Positions 10,877 to 21,360 are shown, counted from the stretch's first letter. The stretch: DNA of 64,000 bases from Thozetella sp. PMI_491 (GCA_021432635.1 MU270131.1:47611-111610); one strand, 5' to 3'. The notes: generated by a model not told the origin, from the sequence alone. Program-made: numbers and translations.

Positions 10877-12170
10877 TTCGATGCTGGCAAGATGGAGGAG
10901 AAAACTGATTGATATTATTTTGTGTTACAATTGCTCAGGTCTTGGTGTCTCCAGTGCGTGTAGCAGTGAGGAAATAAGACAACCATGGGACGAACCAATT
11001 TAGATATAAGTACCTAGACAGCAGTAACTACTGGGACACCAACTCGCATAGTCCGCCCTTACCCCGCACTCCATTTGAAGGCATTGGACGCCACGGGCGC
11101 CTTGCAATCAAGTAAAGTGCAACTCTGCTGGCCCTGCTACAGGCCCTTTGCAAATGGCCCTGCGCCCGACCTGTACGAAGATTCTTATTATCTCGCCTCT
11201 CTTTGCATTTTCGTGAGATATATTGGACTTGGCGATTAATAAACACGAGCTTGGCAGTCCTCTTTAAGCCTTTTCGTTCCTGTGCATACGCCCGAACTGT
11301 ATAACGACTGCTATTATTATCGATCCTTGCTTTATATGATAATGAGATATATTGGAGCGAGCTACAGATATGCCGCAAGTGATAAACAAGTGCGGCTTAC
11401 AGCCCTGTTTTACCGGAAGACTCATACGTACGGCACACCTTTCTGCACTACTAGTCGCACAGCTATCTCCCACAAGTGAGTCAAATCTACCACTATACCA
11501 AGCTTGCCCAAGTGCTCACTCCGAGACTGGGCTTGTCAATGGACACATTTCAAGCCGACTAAAACGGAAGCAAACGCGACAGCTAACAACAAGCAGCGAC
11601 AAAAGCCGTGTAGAAGTCGACAGCCCGTGGCAGCCTAGGTGTATTGTGTGCAACGGTCGCTGCCTTATCGTTTCCACCCAAATCGAGTACCTAGGCAGGT
11701 ACCTAGTTAGACGTCGTCCTCGCCTAACAGCAGTCCTTATGAGCCTAGGCCCATGTTAAAGTGCAATATACGGGTGCTACTGCAATACAAATGCCTTGAA
11801 GGGGGAACGATAACTTCGCTTATAGAGCATCATTTGCTGTTGGTAAGATGTTCGCGGCACACCTAGGTCTGCAAACTGGATGAGGATCTCTTTATTCAAT
11901 CCTTGCCCTCTGAATAGCTGTAAGTACCTAATCACGCACCTCTTGTTACCCCCCTCTTACATCCAGTCTTCTCCTTCTTTCATGGCACACTTCCATCTCC
12001 AGACCCTGGGTCATTGCTAGTTGTTTTGGCCATGTGAGACATATAGGGGGCCAAGGCATCTTATCCTATCGTGTGAGAGCATTGCCGTATGAATAGCCGC
12101 TGCATACCGAAAAACTAGAGAGCAGGTCTGCTAATACCTTCAGTACATTGTATCCACAGGAGATGAAGTA
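10877..12170. other. Intergenic with diverged tandem repeat and CCTAGG/GGTACC palindromes
   Basis: No supported gene. About 11130-11420 contains two to three diverged tandem copies of a unit of about 127 bp. Around 11685-11715 are overlapping GTACCTAG / CAGGTACCTAG palindromic words, and CCTAGG words recur to 11870. The open frame at 11352-11759 lacks any recognisable feature. Confidence 0.5.
11133..11420. repeat. Diverged tandem repeat, period about 127 bp
   Basis: The segments starting CGCCCGACCTGTA (11163) and CGCCCGAACTGTA (11289) stay alignable for more than 100 bp. Both contain an identical TGAGATATATTGGA (11214-11227 and 11343-11356) and an AATAAAC/GATAAAC block. The flanks resemble a partial third copy. 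Differences are spread along the unit. Confidence 0.6.
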
Positions 12171-14332
12171 CTAAATAGGCAAGATATTTATCTTCAGATC
12201 CTGGAATATATCCATCCAGCCTGGGTCATTTATCCCGGCCTGCTTGATCATGTCTCTCTTGCGCCAGATATGCTGAACAATCTCCCACTGTCTCTTGATG
12301 TTTGCAATCCCGTAGTGCTGCACGCGCTCCCACCACTCCCGCCAGCGTCCTCGATTCATCGCCTGGCAGGAAGCAATGAATGCCGGCCAGGTGATAGGGG
12401 CCATTCTCCGCGTCTCGTCTACTTTTGATTGGGCTTTGGCTTCCTCGATCGCGTGCATATACTCTGCTACCCGCTCGCTCTCGTCCACTAGATCGTCGCC
12501 ACCGTATCGTTGGATACGATGGTAGTAATAGATGAGAGCAGCCGTATGCCACGCCTGTGCGTGGTTTTTGAAGATGAACCCCATCTCGCTGCTGCTGGTC
12601 GACATGAACGAAGCTGCCTCGAGCTCGAAGGACCAAGAGAGGAGCTGTTCCCCTAAAGTCTCGCAAGCATCGAGGAGCCCGTCCGGGATGGGCTCCTGGT
12701 TCGCTTCGCACCGTAAGAGGAATTCGGATAGACGACACGTCTTTTGTATAGCTACGGTAACGGAAGACGTAATTCCGTACATATATGGGAAACAGGAACC
12801 AGGCCGGTCGTTAAAGGCTGGGTCATCGGCCCAGTTGTCCGAAGCGCCGTCTGACCATGGGAGCGGGGAGGGGTGAAATGACAGGGTCTGCGCGAGGAGA
12901 GCAAGGAATGCGCTGATCTCGTTCAGTTGTTGTGTCTCGCGGCTCACGACTCTCCATCGCAGTCGTAACTGCCGTAAGTGCTGCGTCCCGTTCAAGTGCA
13001 CCGCGAAGTCTGATTGTCCAGACATTACCTAATGATTATCTTCAGCAGACCATATGGCGGAATCTCTAACGTTCTGCACACTTACGCCGATGGTTACAAG
13101 GGACAGCATTGCCATGAGAAGGCTCTTATAATCCGTCGGTGGCTTAGTTGGCGTTATGGCGGAATGCAGCAAAGCGAGGGCACGTTGTCTATTCTGAGTG
13201 CCAATCTCATGGTACTTGCTATTTCGTGGATTGCAACTCCATAGATGGAAAGCTGAAGACGAGAGTAGCGAGTGGTATAGTACGGAGTGTGCCTTGGCTT
13301 TTGTTGTAAGGGGGCGGCGAACAAGACTCGAGGCCGCTTCGAGCGCTGCCGGAGCATACAAATTGCGGTACGGGTTCTCGGGATGGCGGATGGGCTGAAG
13401 GAGGTCTGCTACGTGAACTATGTAGTGATGCATAAGCTCGTCGATATGGCGGTCACCGGACAGGCTTAAAGACAGGCTTTGCACCAGAGGCAAAATATTA
13501 TGTCCTCTTGCGAAGGCTGAAAGCTGGGAAAGTGGTTGTTCGGTATAATCTAGGTTTGTCACTTCTGTTGACCATCGAGCTTGCGATTCACGTTCCTGTT
13601 GGACCGGGACCACAGGCAACGAGTTTTCCACTTGTTGATCCTGGTCAAGTACTATGGCCGCAGTTTCATTTGTCCAGAAGGGGGAGGCCGATACGAAGTG
13701 CGGTGCGTCGCCAGCAACTGACTGCAGTGATGGCTCCATGGGGCTGCTGATCCATACCGGCGTACCATCATCGATGAAAGGTGCGACTTGGCTTTCACCC
13801 GCAAAGTCATGCGTACGAATTACAACTCCCTGACTGTCGCTTGGACTCTGTTCTCCGCCGAGATTTTGAGGATGAGCAGGAAAGGCCGAAAATGGTCCTT
13901 TTCGCATTGTTGTCTGGCACGAAGTCTCGTTTTCCAGCTCCTTGAGAAGAGTGTCAATCTCTTCCGAGCAATATAGTGGACCATCACTCCGGTCTAGGGC
14001 GATGTTAGAGAAGTAGATGCGCAGTTTCTTTTACGATCCACCTACTAATTCGGATTCTACCCCTTCCTTTCTCGTTGGCTTCGTCGGACCGAACTAGTGG
14101 ATCTGAAACCCACTGCAGCCTAATCCCGTAGCCATCGCAGGTGATCCTTTGTTTTTCGCAGTTGCCGCATTTGACTGGCCTTTCATCACACTTGACTTTT
14201 CTCTTCTTGCATGTCCAGCACCTGGACTTGGTCAGATACCGGGGACGTCAGGATGCTAAGTCACCAATGGCTTAGAACAGGTAACTACCCAGTGAATGTC
14301 ATGGATCTCTGTTTCGGTTTCGTCATCGTCAT
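12171..14332 (-). CDS. Zn2Cys6 transcription factor with Fungal_trans_2-like domain
   Basis: Proposed exons are 14332-14289, 14221-14095, 14027-13086 and 13028-12171. Exons 1 and 2 encode MTMTKPKQRSMTFTG followed by a perfect CX2CX6CX6CX2CX6C cluster (CWTCKKRKVKC, then CGNC and a final Cys), a DNA-binding binuclear zinc cluster. Exon 3 begins in a new frame (YFSNIALDRSDGPLYC), typical of these regulators just after the finger. The rest is the helical middle-homology region. The last intron (GTAAGTGTG donor, 57 nt) is clear. The weak point is the exon 2 to 3 junction: my 67-nt intron uses a poor GTTCGG donor and a GTAAAAG acceptor, so a real frameshift is also possible. The gene sits beside a run of metabolic genes (dioxygenase, aldolase, permease, ureohydrolase) and is the natural candidate for their pathway regulator, an inference from position. 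Confidence 0.82.
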
Positions 14333-14701
14333 TTTGGCAACACAGGAATATTGAGTGGATGAAACTAAGGCCTCCTATCATAATCAGAGGCCGGGTTGTA
14401 GTCTACCTATATTAAATCGAATAAAGATGGTCTAGTAGTCTTATAGCTGCAATGCCACCAGAAAGGCGGCGCACCGGATAGGCGGAGCGGGTCTTTACGT
14501 TACGGAATGACCCTATCTGATAAGGGAGCTGCCTCTCCTAAACCCCAGTATCGTTCTGACTTCCTCAGGCCCTAGTCCACCTGGGGACCTAGGCCTGGCT
14601 CCATCTTAGCGTGCTCGTTACTAGCGTCATCGCGGGGGCCTCCCCCATAGCCGGTGACTCCAAAAGGCTGTCAAGGAACCCCTAGCGGAAGATTTCATTC
14701 A
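14333..14701. promoter_or_regulatory. Promoter region of the Zn2Cys6 gene / 3' end of the dioxygenase gene
   Basis: About 370 bp with no coding signal. It contains a TGATAAG word (14518-14524) and a TGATAG word on the minus strand near 14377-14382, both matching the HGATAR consensus of fungal GATA factors such as AreA/NIT2. Confidence 0.4.
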
Positions 14702-15856
14702 TCACTCTGCCTCCAGCGGATACGATTCCGGTGTCATGTTGACCTGCACACCTCCCCTTTTGATGTAGCCGGAGTCGGCAAACGGAAGCGGCCATCCGCC
14801 GTCCTCCTCAGCTGTGGCAAGCCACAGTCTTTGCAGCCAGCGCTTCTTGCAGGGGTCGTTGTCGTCTTTGTAGGCAGACCTGGCGTGCAAGTTGTGTGTA
14901 TTGGCGACGAACTGAACATCCCCTGCCTGGAGAGTCATTTCGAGCGACAGACGCTTGCACATCTCCTCCATGACAGCAATGGCATCCTGTTGCGCCTCCG
15001 TATACAGTGGGAGCAACCCCTGATCCCAAAACCTCTGGAGGGCTCCGACATAGTAGGAGTCCCATTTCATGCTCAACTTATCCTTGTAATAATAGTAGCC
15101 GGGTGTTCGCATCCACTCGTTCTCCCCTTCACTCGTCTCTCCCTTGCGGTCATAAAACCAATGCGGCGTGCAGAGCTGCTGAAGAACGTCGGGCCGCTCC
15201 GCTCGTAGTACATTGTATATATGATGGGAAGATACTACTTGCGATTCACCACCCTCCATAGCCTGGTGGAGACAGAGCAGCCCGACAATGTCGCTCTCGT
15301 CCGTATGATAGGTCTGCGCCTTCTGGGTTCGGTATATTCTGCCCTCTCCGTTGACCTCTTTACCCTCCGCCAAGTCCCTGATATGTCCAAGCATGTGACC
15401 CTGGCGGTTCTGACTGAGGCGGTGCCCAAAATAGGATCCGATGCCGAGGTAGGCGATAGAGGCCTGGCGCGTCGTCCACTGCTCTACTGGCAGGCCGCGA
15501 AGCACCACGAAGCCGATGCCATTGATGAGTTCGTCCCGCACGCGGGTGAAAGTTTCGACCAGCTTCGAGGGCAGGATAAATGTCGAGCGGTCGACTTGGG
15601 CCAGTTCAAGCCCCTTGTCTTCAACTTGCTGGATGGCCTTCTGAATCTGGTCCACCTCAGCGGCGGAAAAGGGGCGAAGCCATCGAGTGGGGTCCTTCTC
15701 GAGTTCTTCTTTGGTCCAAACGGTACGGTCGGTGATCTGCTTAGGCATGGATTGAAATGGCGCTAAGAGGTGATATTCAGGCTCGCGCTGGCCAGAAGAG
15801 AGCCCGAGCCCATGGCCCCAGGTCGCTTGAGCTGTAGTCACGGTTGTGGCAGTCAT
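14702..15856 (-). CDS. Fe(II)/2-oxoglutarate dioxygenase, TauD/TfdA family
   Basis: A single exon of 384 residues from the ATG at 15856; upstream in-frame sequence has no better start. The iron triad is visible: HTD at 184-186 (in QTYHTDESD) and a distal His in NLHAR (about 324). An Arg at 339-343 (RWLQRLWL) fits the 2-oxoglutarate carboxylate binder. The family hydroxylates unactivated carbons and couples this to decarboxylation of 2-oxoglutarate to succinate. Members act on taurine, other sulfonates, betaines and amino-acid-like substrates (clavaminate synthase is a relative), so the substrate cannot be read from sequence. No signal peptide or membrane segment. It is divergently transcribed from the class II aldolase gene across 667 bp, suggesting shared control, and hydroxylation would create a substrate suited to retro-aldol cleavage. 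Confidence 0.9.
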   Translation of the reverse strand: MTATTVTTAQATWGHGLGLSSGQREPEYHLLAPFQSMPKQITDRTVWTKEELEKDPTRWLRPFSAAEVDQIQKAIQQVEDKGLELAQVDRSTFILPSKLVETFTRVRDELINGIGFVVLRGLPVEQWTTRQASIAYLGIGSYFGHRLSQNRQGHMLGHIRDLAEGKEVNGEGRIYRTQKAQTYHTDESDIVGLLCLHQAMEGGESQVVSSHHIYNVLRAERPDVLQQLCTPHWFYDRKGETSEGENEWMRTPGYYYYKDKLSMKWDSYYVGALQRFWDQGLLPLYTEAQQDAIAVMEEMCKRLSLEMTLQAGDVQFVANTHNLHARSAYKDDNDPCKKRWLQRLWLATAEEDGGWPLPFADSGYIKRGGVQVNMTPESYPLEAE

Positions 15857-16523
15857 TGTAGCGAATATTGAGGAAACAACTGTGCATAGAGAAGTTGATA
15901 TCGTGAAGACAATAACGAGTTTGTGCGCGAAATATAAGGAGCACAGTGTCTCATATCTGTTCGCAGAACCATCTTGTGATACTATCGCTGCTTCCTTCTG
16001 TATTTCACACCAATGTTGGCGCACTAACTAGGACAACACCTCTTTGCGCTTCTGGCAGCCCGCTGGAATGGGACTAGCTCTGGCGTGTTGGTGGGGTATT
16101 AGTCTCGGCAGACGTACGAGGGAAGGAGACAGCGACGCGGCCAACCTGACTCGTCTGATAAGAAAACCAGAAGATGGCTTATGTTGAGCTCCAAGCTCAT
16201 TGGAGTTGCAGATATGTAGCTTGAATCCACATGCCGGACTCTCCTGCTAAGATTATGATGGGCTAGCACTTCCTGGGGCCACATGCCAACACTACGGACT
16301 GTTCAATGGCGTGGCGATGCGGCCCTAGGGCAATAAGTAATAGCCTGGAGTGGAGAGCTAGAAGGCGATATAATATGACAGGCAAGCTTTAAAAGGGAGT
16401 TCTAAAAAGCCCAACCCAATAGAGATCACGGGCGCAGAAATTCCAAGACTACGTACACAACCATTCACTCGCGTACTCAAATATCATCTCATTTCGGACG
16501 CTAGGGCAGAAAAGTCAGACGTA
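15857..16523. promoter_or_regulatory. Divergent promoter, dioxygenase / class II aldolase
   Basis: A 667-bp bidirectional control region. It contains the 17-nt word GGGAAGGAGACAGCGAC at 16120-16136, which recurs upstream of the ketopantoate-reductase-like gene, a TGATAAG GATA-type site at 16156-16162, and GCAGAAATTCCAA at 16434-16446, which recurs 32 bp before the ureohydrolase start. Confidence 0.6.
16120..16136 (+). promoter_or_regulatory. 17-nt shared promoter word, copy 1
   Basis: GGGAAGGAGACAGCGAC lies 264 bp upstream of the dioxygenase ATG. The identical word in the same orientation is at 18949-18965, upstream of another minus-strand gene of the same cluster. A 17-nt coincidence between a few kb of promoter DNA is very unlikely by chance. 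A regulator site or a duplicated promoter fragment would explain it. Confidence 0.5.
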
Positions 16524-17568
16524 ATGTCGACCACGACCGCCGCATACACAGTGCTCGACGAGCAAGTATCCATTCCAGCAGTGGCTGACATGAAAGAGAA
16601 CCTCTCGCGATGCGAGAAGCCTCGTCGCCGTGTGGATGACACGTTCATGGACGGCCTGTCTACGATCGATGGATCCGGCGCAACAATCGGGAGGAGTGCG
16701 CCGATTCAGGGGATTCCCAAATTCAAGGATCCCTATGAGGAGCGCCAGTGGGTGTTGGAGCGCATGGCGGGTGCTTTCAGAGTGATTGCGCGAAAGGGCT
16801 ACCTAGAAGGTACCGCCGGCCATATCTCAGTCCGCGACCCAATCGACCCGGATACGTTCTGGATCAACCCGTAAGTATAGATTATTCTATGTTTTGGGCG
16901 ATCCGGTACTTATAGCCCGAAGGCTAGCATATCACTTCGGCCTGATGAGGGTCAGCGATCTGGTTCAGGTCAACATGCAGGGTGTAATCATTGGTGGCAA
17001 TCGTGTAAGTCACCCTTCATGACCACATGTCAGACAGCCCCTAACCGACTCCTAGGCATGCATAAACAATGCTGGCTTCAACATCCATTCCGCGCTGCAC
17101 CATGCTCGCCCAGACGTGAACGCCGCCTGCCATTTCCATAGCATCTATGGAAAGGCCTGGTCCTGCTTCGGCCGCCCCCTGGAGATGCTTAACCAGGACG
17201 CCTGCACCTTCTACAAGGACCATGCGGTTTACGATGCCTTTGGTGGCATTGCCTTCGAGGCGTCCGAGGGAGAGCAGATCGCCAAGGCGCTTGGCAGCAA
17301 CCGCTGCGCGATTCTCAAGAACCATGGGCTGCTCACAACTGGCCAGACGGTGGATGAAGCCGCTTTCCTCTACACGTTGATGGAGAACTCTTGCCGGGTG
17401 CAGCTGCTGGCCGAAGCGGCGGCCGCAAGTGGCATTCCGAAATGCATCTGTCCAGATAAGGAGGCCGAGTACACATACAGGCTCACTACACCCGAAGCAA
17501 TGTGGCTCGAGTTCCAGCCTGACTACCAGTACGAGCTCCGTGTGAGCGACGGAGACTTTCTTCGGTAG
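16524..17568 (+). CDS. Class II aldolase / adducin family protein
   Basis: Exons 16524-16870, 16923-17004 and 17056-17568 encode 313 residues. The fold core runs from ERMAGAFRVIARKG to the C-terminus, after a variable N-terminus of about 75 residues. Zinc ligands are His169 and His171 (CHFHS) and His233 (LKNHGLLT). The family carries out retro-aldol or decarboxylation chemistry on small hydroxy-acids, sugar phosphates or hydroxy-ketones. Fungal members of this length are mostly uncharacterised. The second exon starts after a CGAAG acceptor chosen because it restores NPLAYHFGLMRVSDL; two nearby AG sites break the frame. It shares a divergent promoter with the Fe/2OG dioxygenase. Cleaving a hydroxylated product of that enzyme is a reasonable but unproved role. 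Confidence 0.9.
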
Positions 17569-17723
17569 AATACATATGAATGCACTTGAGGTTTCTTATG
17601 GCTTAGTATTTTGCGACACAGATTGGTGAATGCGAAAGCGAGTCAAGAAAATGGACATCAAATAGAGTACGAACAGCGTAATTGATCTCATCGTAGAAAC
17701 CAAAACATATAAATCTATTGTTA

Positions 17724-18766
17724 CTAATTGCTCCCTCCCTGGCTCTTAAATTCCCATTGCTTTGCCTTCAGAAGGTTGTACAGAGTCGAGAGTGTCGGCG
17801 CATGCACCTTGTGTTCTCGTGCTACTCGCAATGGCTCACCGAGGATGACCTCGATCTCCATCGGCCTCCGCCTCATTGCGTCAACCTGCATGCTTGGCCT
17901 AAGATACAATTCCTTAGGTGTAAAGGCGATCATCTGGCTCTGGATATCAGCCGGTAGCAGGTGCCCTGCGGCCTTCGCAATAGCTACCACCTCGTCCATG
18001 GCTGGCCGGATTAGTGTATCAGTGCAGCCAGCATCTTGAACAGCCCCGGAATCCAGATTCAGCAGGGCGCAGACCGTGTTAAAGGAGGCATTCCATACGA
18101 GCTTCCTCCATCTGCTCCAGGTGATGTTTTCAGGCCTAGGGCACTTGGCTCCTCCTAGCTCGTACAATTCCGAGAATCGCCTACAGGAGCTTTCATCCCT
18201 TGATGGATTCGAAGAAGGACTTGAGAACGGCGAGAGGAACAACAGATCTGGGTCGTTGTGCAGTATCTTGTGTCCATCCTGCTCACATCCTATCATCGGA
18301 ACGCCGGACAACAAAGTATTTTCAGGGAAAGCCTCCAAGAACGTAGCCTCTATGCCGATACCGTTTTGGACAAGCACGATGGAGGTGTGTTCTAGTGTAA
18401 TAGATGGTCGGATTATGTCGGGAATCGAGTATATGTCGGGAAGATTCTTCATCGCGACAACCACATAGTCGAAAGGTCCGTGCTTACAGGCATCATCGAC
18501 TGTTCTCTCCACTACTCAGGAGATGGTTAGGAAGGGGATATCGAGTAGGAGATATGTCCATTGGACTGACGGTAATCCGGCTTCCAGCCTCGGACTTCGT
18601 CGTGGTCCACGCTTTGTATGTCGAACCCCTGGGCTTCCACCACTTGGAAGTTGGATCTCAGAATAGCGGTGACCTTCGCCGCTCCTGACTTATGCAAAGC
18701 ATAGGCACACATGGTGCCGACAGCCCCACAACCAGCAACGAGGACATTGACCGGTTGGGACATCAT
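17724..18766 (-). CDS. Ketopantoate reductase-like (ApbA/PanE) NADP oxidoreductase
   Basis: Exons 18766-18571 and 18511-17724 give 327 residues. The N-terminal Rossmann motif is GCGAVG (residues 12-17). The C-terminal domain keeps the WRKLVWNASFNTVCALL block, with the catalytic Lys and Asn region of the family, and an Arg-rich MRRRPMEIEVILGEP segment. The intron uses a GTCAGT donor, a perfect CCTAAC branch and a TAG acceptor. Filamentous fungi carry several paralogues, and many are not pantothenate enzymes. Its place between aldolase and permease genes suggests reduction of a 2-keto acid or lactone produced in the neighbouring pathway. It is convergent with the aldolase gene (about 155 bp between stops). 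The upstream 200 bp carry the shared 17-nt word and an AGATAA site (18918-18923). Confidence 0.88.
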
Positions 18767-18948
18767 GGGCAATGAGCTGAACGAGAAGAGGTGGAAAATT
18801 TGGCACAATTGGGCACAAGGGTTAACGAAGTGATGGGCAGATATGCAGTACTGCTGAAGTCTCATTGTCTATTATTACCCGATGAATAGGGCATGAATTT
18901 ATAAGATGGAGTAGGTCAGATAACAAGATGCTTTCTCCCAAGCGAGCT

Positions 18949-18965
18949 GGGAAGGAGACAGCGAC
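18949..18965 (+). promoter_or_regulatory. 17-nt shared promoter word, copy 2
   Basis: Identical to 16120-16136. It lies about 183 bp upstream of the ketopantoate-reductase-like start and ends two bases from the permease stop codon (18967). Confidence 0.5.
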
Positions 18966-18966
18966 A

Positions 18967-20619
18967 CTAAGACCGCCGTCGCAGGGTGGACGCCCACTTT
19001 TTAGTGCGGCCCCACATAGACTCCTTTTCTGGTTCCATATCCTCGTCGGCCTCCATTTCCTCAAGCCCGCTCGTCAAATCAACCTGGTGCGACGGGATGG
19101 CCCAAGGATCGGCACGATTCAAGCACCGGTGAACAACATAGGTAAGGACAAACAGCGGCAGACCGATATAAGCCGACATGAAATCCGCAATTGACCATCG
19201 CGATGGAAAGAAGACAGTGAAGCCGTTCAGCAGACAGAGGATTGAAAACATCACCAGTGTGATCCAAGATCCGACGGGCTGCAGCGGCGAACGCGCGACC
19301 AACGAGCTCTTTGGGATTCCTTGGACATCGCAGGCCTTGCGAAAGCGGATGTAGATGATGGAGCAGCACACCCAGGAGATGAAGCCGCCGGTATTGACGA
19401 GATTGAGGAGCCAGTTGAAGACCTCAGCCGCGGACGCGTTGACATTCATATACGCAAGGAGGGAAAACAGCGCACTCGCACCCACGGCATAGACGGGCAC
19501 GCCGCCTTTGGTGCACCGGGCAAAGATGGCCGGGGCACTGCCGTCCAGTGCCATTGAGTACAGGGAACGGCTCGCGAGATAGAGGAACGAGTTCCCCGCG
19601 GACCAAGATGCGGTGATGACGACGGCGTTGATGACGTGGTCAAGCCCTTTGATCCCCGCGTTCTTGATGCCAACCACCCACGGCGAGGATCCGGCACCAG
19701 ATGCTCCACTAGTCAAAGCAGGCGCATCCGACGGGCAAATGACGGAGAGCGCGACCATGCCGCCGATGTAGAAGATCATGAGCCTCCAGAAGAAGGTCCG
19801 GGCGACTCTGGGGAGGTTCCGCCGCGGGGCCTCCATCTCTCCCGCTGTAACCACCACCATTTCCGGGGCAAAGGTGAACGGCAGCGTGGCGCTGATCACA
19901 GTTGCGATCAAGGCAACAAGCCTGCCCGCGTCTCCGTCCACGATCATGGTCTTTGTCGCGCCTGGCTCTATCCAGTACCAGAACCCCAGTCGTGTATGGC
20001 TCGGGCCGCCGCCCCAGAAGAGGATGAAGGAGAGGATGATCAGGCCAGTGATCAGCACAATCTTGAGCCCCGCGAACCAAAATTCGGATTCGCCATAGAA
20101 CCTCACTGGTAAAAGGTTCAAAAAGACAACAAGGAGGAGCATGATGGTGATCCAGACCGCATTGTTGACACCGGGCTGCCAGTAGTTGATGACGAGCGCT
20201 GACGCTGTGAGCTCGAAGGGCACGAAGATGGCGAACGAGTAGAAGTATAGCCAGCCCATCATGAATCCCATGCTAGGGGATACAAATCGAGTGCCGTAGT
20301 AGTTCATGGTGCTGCCACGCAGCGGGAGGTATGCCGAGATCTCGGCCACACCCCTCAAAACAAGATAAATTAGGGCCGACATGAAGGCATAGGCGGCAAC
20401 GAGGAAGGCTGGGCCACCCTTGGCGAGCGTCGAGCCGGAGCCGACGAAAAGGCCGGTACCAATGGTGCCTCCGAGCGCGATGAACTGAGCATGGCGGGAG
20501 GAGAGACCTCGCTTCGTTGTAAGCTCGTGTTGTTGCGTGTTAGATGGCGATTCGGCGCGTTCTAAGGATGAGTCGAAGTTGACGTCCTCTTGCGAGGCCT
20601 TCTCATTGGGGGCCGCCAT
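18967..20619 (-). CDS. Amino acid permease, yeast AAT family
   Basis: A single exon of 550 residues from the ATG at 20619. The further in-frame extension starts at a GTG and is not needed. The N-terminal cytosolic tail is followed by the signature GLSSRHAQFIALGGTIGTGLFVGSG, split here as RHAQFIALGG and IGTGLFVGSG, and about twelve hydrophobic segments. The PEMVVVTAGEMEAPRRNLPR block is diagnostic of the fungal amino acid permease family (APC superfamily, proton symport at the plasma membrane). The acidic C-terminal tail (EEMEADEDMEPEKES) is typical of the regions that govern endocytosis. The gene shares a 741-bp divergent promoter with the secreted ureohydrolase, suggesting that what the enzyme releases outside or in the secretory path is taken up by this carrier. 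The specific substrate cannot be told from sequence. Confidence 0.93.
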   Translation of the reverse strand: MAAPNEKASQEDVNFDSSLERAESPSNTQQHELTTKRGLSSRHAQFIALGGTIGTGLFVGSGSTLAKGGPAFLVAAYAFMSALIYLVLRGVAEISAYLPLRGSTMNYYGTRFVSPSMGFMMGWLYFYSFAIFVPFELTASALVINYWQPGVNNAVWITIMLLLVVFLNLLPVRFYGESEFWFAGLKIVLITGLIILSFILFWGGGPSHTRLGFWYWIEPGATKTMIVDGDAGRLVALIATVISATLPFTFAPEMVVVTAGEMEAPRRNLPRVARTFFWRLMIFYIGGMVALSVICPSDAPALTSGASGAGSSPWVVGIKNAGIKGLDHVINAVVITASWSAGNSFLYLASRSLYSMALDGSAPAIFARCTKGGVPVYAVGASALFSLLAYMNVNASAAEVFNWLLNLVNTGGFISWVCCSIIYIRFRKACDVQGIPKSSLVARSPLQPVGSWITLVMFSILCLLNGFTVFFPSRWSIADFMSAYIGLPLFVLTYVVHRCLNRADPWAIPSHQVDLTSGLEEMEADEDMEPEKESMWGRTKKWASTLRRRS

Positions 20620-21360
20620 TTGGGGGGACGTGGATGGGTTCGTAACGGTCGGCCAGTATGACTGCGATAGCACGACTGTGACGTATTCGTGACAGATATT
20701 ACTAGAAAAGAGAGCAGCAGCAACGACGACAAGATGGTTCGTTGTCCTCCAGAGGATGTCGAATGTAGAACTTGCATGTCTTTGTATTTGTGTATTAGCT
20801 CGGCCCCTTTAGCAGAGCTTATCAGCACACTAAAAATTATTGTCCTATACTGCGAAGTAATAGATAAGACTCAGAGCACTCCGTAGCGCGAAAAGTATAA
20901 TTGCCCCTTGCCCGAGTCCAAACATGGGCCGTGGCATGATGTATTAGTGTACTTTTTTGCACTTATCTTTCTCTTTCAGGTACCGGATAAGCTTGATGCA
21001 GGCGATGACACACTAAGTTGCCCCATAGGAACACCCCTGTTGGCCAGATTCCAATCGCTATTCGGCATTGGCTCCAACCGCTTCGAGATATCGCTGGCTG
21101 TTGCCTCTTTCTACGCCAAGAAAGATGGTGCAGTGGGTCAGCCTCTTAAAACGGTCGCTGACTCTTTCCCTGGATGCATACCACGCTCTAAGCGCTGACT
21201 CGGATAGGCCCAAATGCTGAGATGCACTGGGAGCAGACGGTTGATAAAGCCCAGGACAGATGGAACCGAAGGGACGTCTCAAAAAATACTGTGAACACGC
21301 AACGAACACACGAGGAGCAGAAATTCCAATAGTTAGGATTGCCCGTTCGGCCTTGACAGG
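20620..21360. promoter_or_regulatory. Divergent promoter, permease / ureohydrolase, with GATA-type sites
   Basis: A 741-bp control region. AGATAAG at 20862-20868 and its reverse complement at 20962-20968 match HGATAR, the site of nitrogen-regulatory GATA factors. GCAGAAATTCCAA at 21317-21329 matches a word in the aldolase promoter. Confidence 0.5.
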
